Assembly (NCBI GenBank): GCA_903927685.1
Contig: CAIYOB010001253.1
Location: forward strand, 1-9,216
Direction: 5' to 3'
Source of the DNA: an uncultured Planctomycetaceae bacterium
GTDB lineage: Bacteria; Planctomycetota; Planctomycetia; Pirellulales; Pirellulaceae
Length of the DNA stretch: 9,216 nucleotides
This document shows positions 1 to 9,000 of the stretch, in pieces. The notes beneath the pieces were generated by a model that searched no databases, had not been told where the DNA came from, and was given only the letters and a program-made list of their open reading frames with translations. The position numbers were made by a program, and so were the translations under genes. How positions within the stretch are numbered: position 1 is the stretch's first letter; every line of letters starts with the position of its first letter.

Positions 1-3000
1 GCCAGTTGGGTGTCGATGTCGCCCAGCAGGCCCGTACCGGGATCGTCGCCCAAGCCGATGCCCGAGCCGGCTTCGAGATACGCCGACGCGTCCCGCAGGT
101 GCGCGTCTTCGCCGCTCAGGTTGTCGATGATCTCGCCGCTGTTATCGGCCAAGCCGTGGTCGTTGTCGTCGGCGCTGACGGTCAGCGAACCGCTGGTCGT
201 CAGAATGCTCAGCCAGATGTGCCGCGTCGCCTCGACCTGGACCGTGCCCGAGTCGGATTTCAGGATCCGTCCGTCGGCCATCACCACGTCGCCCTGCGCG
301 TTTCCGGCCTGGGTTTGGCCCGTCGCAGCGTTGTAGTCTTCGCCGGCGCTCAAATTCACGCTGCCCGCGCCAGCGGCTGAAACCAAGCCCGTGTTGTAGA
401 GAATGTCGTCGCCCGCATACAGGAAAATGCTGCCGCCGCCGATGGCGGTGACGTTCGCGTTGATGGTCAAATCGTCTTCGTCCGCGCTGCCGCGAGCTGC
501 TTGGGTGATATCGCCAATTCCTCCGTTCGTGATGGGCGAGTTGATGGTCTGGGGACTGCCGGCTGTGATCACGATCTGGTCGCCCGCACCTCCGCCGATC
601 CCTTGCAGGAGCACGCCGACCTGGCCGTCCACCGTGCCGAGGACCAGCGCACCGGTGTGGTGGATTCGGATATCGCCGCCGCCGCTCACAGCGGCCAACG
701 TCAGGGTGGCGCCATGGGCCTGTGTTTCCAGTCGCTTCGCCGGATCATCCCCGTCGCCGATCCCGGTGGCCGCGCGTAATACGGCCCGCGCCGCGATGAT
801 CTCCGGCCCGCTGTCGCTGCCCTGAATGGACGCGGATCGTGAGGTGACGCGCACTTCGCCCGCCGTCACGACGGCGCCCAGCATCACCTGGCTGTCGGCT
901 GACAAGTCGATCAGCCCGCTGGCGGTCAGGGTGCCGCCGGTGAACTGGAGGTTCTGCGAGCGGACTTGGAGATCGCCGCCGACCGTCAGGCTGCCCGGCA
1001 CGGTGACCACGTCCGTGCCCGCGCCGGTATCGATGGTCAGGTTCACGACCCCATGAGCGCCCATGCCGGAGAGAATCGTTACGGCGTCATTGCCATCGCC
1101 GCCGGTCGCCGGGTCGACCGTGACGGAACTGACGTTCCGCAGTCCCACGAACACTCCGCCGCTGGTTCCGGTGAGGTCCAGGTCCGCCGCCGTCGCGAGG
1201 GAGTAGCCGGCTGGGACCGTACCGCCGTTGCTCGCCGTGCCGCCGTCCGCCAAGGCCAGCGCGTCGTCCGTCGCGGCGGTGCGGACGGTGACACTGCTCA
1301 GGTTGACGAAGTCGACGTGCGTCGTACCGCTGAACTGAATGTCGCCCCAACCGGCGAGGGTGACGACCGTCGGGGTGTACACAGCCGACCGATCGGCATT
1401 GTCGCCCTGGACGCGGAGCACTTCGCCGCTGAAGACCACGCCGTCGACGGGGAGCGGATCGCCGTGGGCCAAATCGACGTACAGCAGGTCGGCGCCGCCC
1501 AGGCCGTTAAACGTGAAGCCGGCTGGGTTGCCGAGGCTCTGGAACGCGGCTCCGTTCAGCGAGAACTCCAACGCCGTGTCGGCGGCATTGCGGCGCAGCA
1601 CCAGGGTGTCGGCGCCGTCCGTGCCGTCAACGACCGACAGGTCGGAGATCGTCAAGGTCCCGTTGAGATAGACGAACGTGTAATTCGCCGCGGCCGCGCC
1701 ACCGGGGGTAATCGGATACTTCCCGGCAGGGCTCGACGGCGTGGCCGGAGAGGTCAATGTCGGCAGCGTCGTCAGGTTCGCGGGCGACTCGCCGTTGACG
1801 AACCCGTGGTAGGTGGCCGTGAACGCCGGGTTCAGTTGCCCCTCGTCGCGGACGGCGTCTTCGGCCGTGATCGTCAGCAGGGCCTGCCCGATCACGTTGG
1901 TGACACTGCCGCTGGCGTCGTGATAGTTGCCGGTCGAATCCGTGAACGTCCAGCTGTCGACCGTTGTGCCGGCGTGTGTGCGCAACGTCCCCAGCAGCTG
2001 GAGGCCGTTCAGGTGCTCGCCCCGGACACCCCGGGCCGATCCTGTCGCCATCCGGAGGGCGCCGTTGTAGACCGCGTCGTAGGGCGTGACCGTGATGACC
2101 GGGGCGGCCTTGGCGATCTGGTTCATCACCGTGCCGCGGGAGTGGTTATAGTTGCCGGTCACGTCGGTGAAGGTCCACGTGTCGAGGTACGTGCCGGCCT
2201 GGCTGTGGCGCGTGCGCACGAGCGACAGGCCTGCCAAATCCTCGTTCAGGACACCTCTGGCCATACCCGTCGCCGTGTGGAACGCGCCATCGTAGACGAC
2301 GTCGTAGGGCGTGACCGCGATCATCGGATCGGCCTTGGCGATCGTGTTGGTCACGGTACCGCTGGCGCCGTGGTAGTTGCCGCTGGTGTCGGTGAACGTC
2401 CACGGGTCGCTCGTCGTGCCGGCGTTCGTGTGCGCCGTGCCGCTCAAGTCGAAGCCCGTAAGAAGCTCTCCCAGCACGCCCCTGGCCGTCGCCGTGGCCG
2501 TGTGGACCGTGCCGTCATAGGTCACGCTGTACGCCGCGACCGCATGCGTGGCGTTCGCTTTGGCGATCGTGTTTTCGAGCGTGCCGGTGGCATCCTCGTA
2601 GTTGCCGGCGGGGTCGTGGAAGGTCCAGGTGTCGGTCGTCGTGCCGGCGTTGACGTGCGCCGTGCCGCTCAGGTCGAAGCCCGTCAGCGGTTCGTTCAGC
2701 ACGCCCGTCGCGGTCGCCGCGGCCGTGTGGACTGTGCCGTCATAGGTCACGCTGTAGGGCGTGACTACAAGCGTCGCCCGGACCCTGGCGATCCTGTTCT
2801 CGACGCTGCCGCTGACGTTGTTGTAGCGGCCGGTCGTGTCCCTGAAGCTCCACATGTCGCTGAACGAACCGGCATTCGTGTGCGCCGTGCCGGAGAGGTC
2901 CAGGCCGGCCAGGGCCTCGCCGAACGCGCCCGTTGCCTGCCCCGTGGCGGCGTGGATCTGGCCGTCGTAGGTCAAGCTGTACGAAGTCACCTCGATGACC

Positions 3001-6000
3001 GGATCGGCCCGAGTCACCGTCAGCGTGGCCAGGTTGTTCAGGTCGGCCGGATTGGCGACGGTGTAGTTGGCGAGCAGGCCGGTGCCGTTGTCGGACAGGA
3101 CCGCGCCGATGGCGTACAGCCCCGGCTCGGCGGTCGCCACGTCGCCGGCACTGGAGAATTCCGCCGTGATGTTGTCGCCGTTCTTCAAGCCTTGGATCGC
3201 GCCCGACTCCGTGGCCGTCCGGCCGTACGCCTTGCTGTTGTCGTTCGCGACCACGGTCAGCGCGGCGGGGGTCACCGTGAGCATGGCGGTGCCGCCTTGA
3301 ACGATGTAGCTGTCGGCGCGGTCGCCGCTCAACGCCCCCACCGTGATCTGGTAGGCGCCGACGCCGGCCGTCGCCGCGCTGCCGTCGCTCAAGTAGTGGA
3401 CGCTCAGAACATCGCCGTTCTTGACGCCGCTGATCTGGCCCGTCAACGTCGCGAGGTCGCCGTAGGTCTTTGGCAGGTCGTCCGGTGTGACGGTCAGCAC
3501 GACCGGCGTGACGGTCTGGAAGATCACTTCGGTCCCGGCCGGGTACGTCAGGTCTCCGCTGTACACGGCATTGACGGCCGGCGTCCCGGCGGGCAACCGC
3601 GTGGTAGTGAACTGCGCCACGCCGAACGCGTCCAGCGGGATCGGCAGGCCGACCCATTCGTGGTCGATCTGGAAGCGGACGCTGCCCGTGGGCACGCCGT
3701 GCACGTCATCGCCAGCGACCGTAGCCGTAAACGTGACGCTGTCGCCGTACTCGATGGGGTCACCCGCGGTGGATGCATCCAACGCAACCGCGGCCCGGGC
3801 GATGGCGACGGTCAGCACGCCGTCGACCAGGGTCAGCTCATAGTTGGGACCGGCCGTGCCCGCGATCGTGATGGGGTGCGTCCCCGGTGTCGCGTCTGCC
3901 CCGGTCACCGTGGACAACGACAAGCCGGCGAGCACGGGTTCGGCGTCGGCGTAGAACAGCGTGCCGGAGTACGAGGCCGTCAGCACCGGATCGGGATCGC
4001 CGACCAGCATGCTCTGGTTGTCGGCCCGCACCGTGAGCGGCGCCGGGAGTACGGTCAGCACGCCGCTTTGGCCCGTGACGGTGTAGTTGGCGGCCATCCC
4101 GCCCGCAGCCGCGATCGCGTGCGTCCCGGCCGTGGCGTTCGGGCCGGTAGCGGTCGCCAGCGTCACGCCGCTCACCACGTCCACGGCATCGCCGTAGAAC
4201 AGTGTCCCGCTGAGGCTATACGTCAAGTCCGGATCGGGGCCGCCGTACACCTTCGTTTGGCCGTCCGGGACGACGAACAGCGGGGCCGGATTCACGGTCA
4301 GTGTGCCGCTGGTGTACACGATTTCGTAATTGGCCGCCGGGCCGCCGGTAATCGTGATTTCGTGTTGTCCCGCCGTGGCCGCCGCGCCCGTGGCCGTGGC
4401 CCGGGAGATCGGCCCCAGCAGGTCCGGTGAATCGCCGTTGGCCAGGCCGGTAAGCGTGTAGGTCAGCGCCGGCTCCGGCCCGCCGTAGGTCTTCGCCTGG
4501 TCGTCGGCCGTGACCGTCAGCCAGGCCGGCGTGACGGTCAGCGTCCCGTCCTGATACGTGATCTCGTAATTCGCCGCCGTCGCGCCGCTGGGAACGATGG
4601 AATGCGTCCCGACCGTGGCCGCGGCGCCCGTGGCGGTGCTCAGCACCAGGCCGCTGACGACAGCCGGGGTCTCGCCATCCGCCAAGCCGATGCACACGTA
4701 GGTCAATTCCGGCGTCGGCTGGCCGTACACCTGCGATTGAGGTTCGGCGATGATCGTCAAGGGCGCCGGCGAGACGGTCAACGTGGCGGACACATAGGCG
4801 ATGTCATAGTACGCATCTTCGGCGCCGCCGGCCACGATGCGGTACGTGCCGACGGTCGGCCGGCCGGAAACCACATCGCCGTCCGCGTCCAATACGCTGA
4901 TCGTCGGCGGCACGTCCAGGCTGGCGGGCGTATCGTCGTGGACAAAGCCGGCGTAGCTGCTGTTCGGCTCGGGGATCGGATCGCCGTACTGCAGGGCCAG
5001 ATCGTAAACCGTGAACGTCAGCAGCGGGTGGGTCGCCGTCAGGCTCTGCTGCACGGGCGTCGCCGGGCCGATGTTGGCGTCGCCGGCTTGCGTGGCCTCG
5101 ACGACGATCGGCCCGTTGCCCGTGATCGTCAGCAGGTCGTTCTCGACCACCGCCGGGCCGGACACCACGCGATAGCTGACGGGCAGCCCCGACGACGAGG
5201 AGGCCGTCAGGTACACGGGCTCCGAACCGTAAGGCACGTCCGGGATCGCGGGAAAGTCGATCGTTTGCCCCGCCGTGACCACCGTGATCGTCAGGTCGGC
5301 GGACGTGCTCTGGTCGGCCAGCCACTTGCCGCTCGCGTCCTGCCAGCCGTCGTAGACCGCACGCACGGTGTGGGTCCCCAAGGCGAGGCCGGTGGTCTGC
5401 CAGCGGGCCGTGCCGTCCTGGTCGACGAAGGCGATGCCCAGCGCCGTCGCCCCTTCATAGAACGTGACCACGCCCGGAGGCGCCGGACGATCGGCCGAGT
5501 CCAAGACGGTCGCGGTGAGCGTTTCCTCCTGGCCCCACGGCACGGTCGTCGCCGACGCCGTCAACGTCGTGGTGGTGGCCGGATCGTCGTTGTGGATGAT
5601 GACTCCCGCGGCGGATGCCGCGTCCGGCCGCAGCACGACGTTTTGCGGGTTCGTCAGCGACAAGCCGAACATCGAGCTGGGTTGGTTCTCGGCGCCGCCG
5701 GCGACGAACACGGTCACCGTCTTGGGCCCCGTCTCGCCCGGCGCCCAGACCAACGTGCCCTGGACGCCGGTGTAATCCACGCCGTCCTTGGCCGTGTAAT
5801 CGACCGTCGTGTAATCGACGCTGGCCGGCCAGGGGGACACGGTGTCGTCGTGCGTCAGCGTGAACGTATAGGTCGTGCCCTCCGGGCCGACCTCCTGCGC
5901 CACGTCGTTGATCCAGATCACCGGCGGATTGACCGTGCCGATTTGCGCGGCGGCGATCTGGGCCGCCAACGCCGCGTCGGTCTCGGCGGCCAGGACCGCG

Positions 6001-9000
6001 TCGATCGTGGTGGTCCCGGCCGCGACTTGTGCCAGGAGCGGGCCGACCTCGCCTTGCGCCACGACCTGGACTCGGGTGATGTCCTCCAGGAAGCTCAGCG
6101 TGCCCGCCACCGGCAGGTCAGCGATCTTCCGGTTCAGACGGGCGACGAGCGTCGCCGCGCCGTCCGCCACGTCGGGGGCCAGGGCCAGTTGCCGCCGCGC
6201 GGCGGCGTCCTGCACGACGCGCAGCACCGTCGCGGAATCGGACAGGTCCAGTGCGCTGCCGGGATGCGCGGCGATGTCCGCCGCCAGACTGGCGTAGACG
6301 TCGGTGGTGAGTTCCGTCAGTAGCGGTCCGCCGCCCAGCGTCTGGGCCGCCAGGTTCGTCAGGTTGGCCACTTGTATCTGCTTGGCATAGGCTCGGGCGG
6401 CATCGAGGTCGCCCTCCTGAGCCAGGGCGATCAGTTCGGCGGCGGTCACGTCGAAATCCGCCGGCAACCCCAGCGCCGCGTTGACCGCCGCTTTCGCCTC
6501 GGCCTCGGTCAGGCCGTGGTTGAGCATCAGGTCGTTGACCAGGGTCGTCAGCGGGCTGACGATGGACGAATCCGCCGGGGCCGTGAACACGGCCGTGTTG
6601 GGCAGCTTGGTGGCGATGTCCGTGCCGCCGAAACCCACCAGGTGGCCGCCGACGTCGCGCGAGTACAGCAGCGCATAGCGGCCCTGGAAGTCCGACGTGG
6701 CGAACGGCTCGTCCGCATCCAACAGGCCGTCCGAGTCGAGGTCCAGGAATACCGTGCCGCCCGCAATCCGCCCGTCCGCCATGCTGCTGAACCCGTTCTT
6801 CCACCCGTTGATCTCCGCCTCCTTGATCAACGCGCGCCAACTGCCGTTGAAATCCACGGCGGCGCCGTACGTGCCCTTCCAGAGCAGCAAGTCGATGGTG
6901 AACCAGGCGGCCGCGAAATCCTTGTCCAGCGTTTGGCCGGGGAGGTACTGGAAGTAGAACCCGGCGCTGGCCAGCGTGTACCCGCCCACCGGCTCAGGCA
7001 GCGAGTCCGGCAATTTCACGCTGGCCGTGGCCAACACGTAGAGACTCATATCCGACCGGAGCTTGGCCGCGGCGGTGACCGTGAACACGCCGTACATCGT
7101 GGCCGACAGGCTCACGGTGTAGTTGCGGGTGCTCCAGTTCAGGTCCAAGCTGCCGCTGCCGGAACTGTACCCGCCCATCATCGCGTAGGTGAGGGTGCCT
7201 TTCAGGCTGTTCGTGGTCAGCGCGGCGCTGACGGTGGCCGTGAAGAACGCCACATTCTTGCCCTGATAGGTGAGATGCGGGCCGTAAGTGATCGAGATCG
7301 TCGCGTCGACCTGCCAGGTGGGCATCCCGATATTTTTCAAGCTGCCGCCCAGATGCGTGATGTACACGCCGCTCTGCCCCACCGCGATGCCCTGCGAAGA
7401 CCCGGCATCGTAGAACAGACTGACGTCCGTGAATTTCCAATTCCCGGCCGAGGTCTGGAACTTGATCTCGCCGCCCACCTGGCCGATCGTCGGCAGCGTG
7501 ATGGAACCGCCGCACGTGTAGTACGTGGTGCCGTTGGCCTGGACGAAGGCGAAATGCCCGCTGAAGCCGACGGTCCCACCGAGGTTGAAGCCGACCGCGA
7601 TATCCAGCCCGTTCACCTGGACTTGGCCCGTGGTCGTGTTGATGCTCATCCCGTCGCCGGGAAAGGCCACGGCGGAACTGACGGTGTAGGTGCCGAGCGC
7701 GACCGAAACCTGGGCCCCGCCCGTGATCGTGATCACGCTGGACGTGCTGCTGTAGTCCACGGTCAGGCCGTTGGACTGGACGCTGATCCCGTACAGATTG
7801 AAGCCGCCGGTCAGCGTCATGTGCAGTTCCGTCAACTTGCCGTTGACGATGGCCAATCCCGGCCCCTTCGCCGTCCCGAACGTGGCGCCGACGTTTTTCA
7901 AGATATTGTCGGGCGTCGAGATCGCCACCGAGCCCGCGACGATCTGGAAACTGGATGCCGCGGGATCGTACTTCAGGTTCAGGCCCGTGGTCGTGATGCT
8001 AATGCCGAACACCTTGAAGGAACTGGTGATCGTCATGTCCAGGCTCTGCAAGGCCCCGTTCTTGACCACCAGACCGGAACTGCCGCCCGTGCCGAGTCCG
8101 ACCGTAAGCGAGCCGATGCTGGGCAGCGTGGCGCTCGCCGTGCCCTTCAGCGTGAACGTCTGGCTCGACACCGTGTACGTGAAGTTCAAGCCCTTGGTAG
8201 TCACGGTCACGCCGCCCAGCGTGATGTTCGAATCGACCGTCACGTCCAGGCTCTGCAACGCCCCGTTCTTGACCACCAGGCCCTGGGAACTGCCGCTGCC
8301 GAACGTCACGCCCAACATCCCGACTTTCGCCACGGTCACGCTGGCCGAGCCCTTCAAGCCGAAGGTCTGGCTCGAGACGGTGTACGCAAAGTTGAGCCCC
8401 TTGGTCGTGAACGTCAGACCGCCGACGGTGATGTTCGTGGTCAGACTCATGTCCAGGCTGACCAGGCTGCCGCTCTTGATCACCAGCCCCTTGCTGGCCG
8501 GCGTGGTGCTGGTCGCCGCCTGGCCGAACTGCACGCCGATCGTGCCCAGGCTGGTCACGGTCAGCGAAGCCGCCCCGGTCAGCGTGAACATCTGCGTGGC
8601 GGCGGCGTAGGTGATGTTCAGCCCGTCGACCGCCAACGTTTGGCCGCCGACGGTGAGATTCGAATCGACGGTCATGTCCAGGCTTTGCAGGGCCCCGCTC
8701 TTGACCACCAGCCCCTTGCTGCCGCCGCCGCCGAACTGGACGGCGATCGTGCCGATGCTGGTGACCGTCAGGCTGGCCGCCCCCGTCATGGTGAACGTCT
8801 GGCTGGAGGCCGTGTAGCTGAAGTTCAAACCGTCGGTCGTCAACTTCTGCCCGCCCACGGTGATGTCCGAATCGACGGTCATGTCCAGGCTCTGCAAGGC
8901 CCCGTTCTTGACCACCAGGCCCTTGCTGCCGCCCGTGCCGAACTGCACGGCGATCGTGCCGATGCTCGTGACGGCCAGACTCGCCGAGCCGGTCATGGTG

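Noticed and set aside
1056..1646. RTX (haemolysin-type) calcium-binding repeats
   Set aside because: DGTDGADTL-like motifs occur, but there is no tandem GGxGxDxUx nonapeptide series, so the RTX label is not justified.
2740..3657. Minus-strand frame of 305 codons in another phase
   Set aside because: It overlaps the YDG-like, MBG and Ig domains in a different phase and reads as a compositionally biased Arg/Gly/Asp-rich product, a shadow of the real frame.
966..4430. Plus-strand open frame of 1154 codons
   Set aside because: It is the exact codon-register mirror of the giant minus-strand gene. Its product is a low-complexity Arg/Gly/Val/Asp-rich sequence without domains, and it exists only because TCA, TTA and CTA codons are nearly absent from the real gene.
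4602..6323. Plus-strand open frame of 573 codons
   Set aside because: Same codon-register mirror effect. The opposite strand encodes recognisable MBG, Ig-like and Calx-beta domains over this stretch.
6780..6782. In-frame ATG before the calcium-loop module as a possible start of a separate gene
   Set aside because: The frame is open and domain-bearing upstream with no stop between, and I see no break in composition. Nothing supports a new start here.
7771..8817. Plus-strand open frames over the repeat array (279 and 68 codons)
   Set aside because: Their apparent internal repeats only mirror the 69-residue repeats coded on the minus strand, and they have no recognisable domain.
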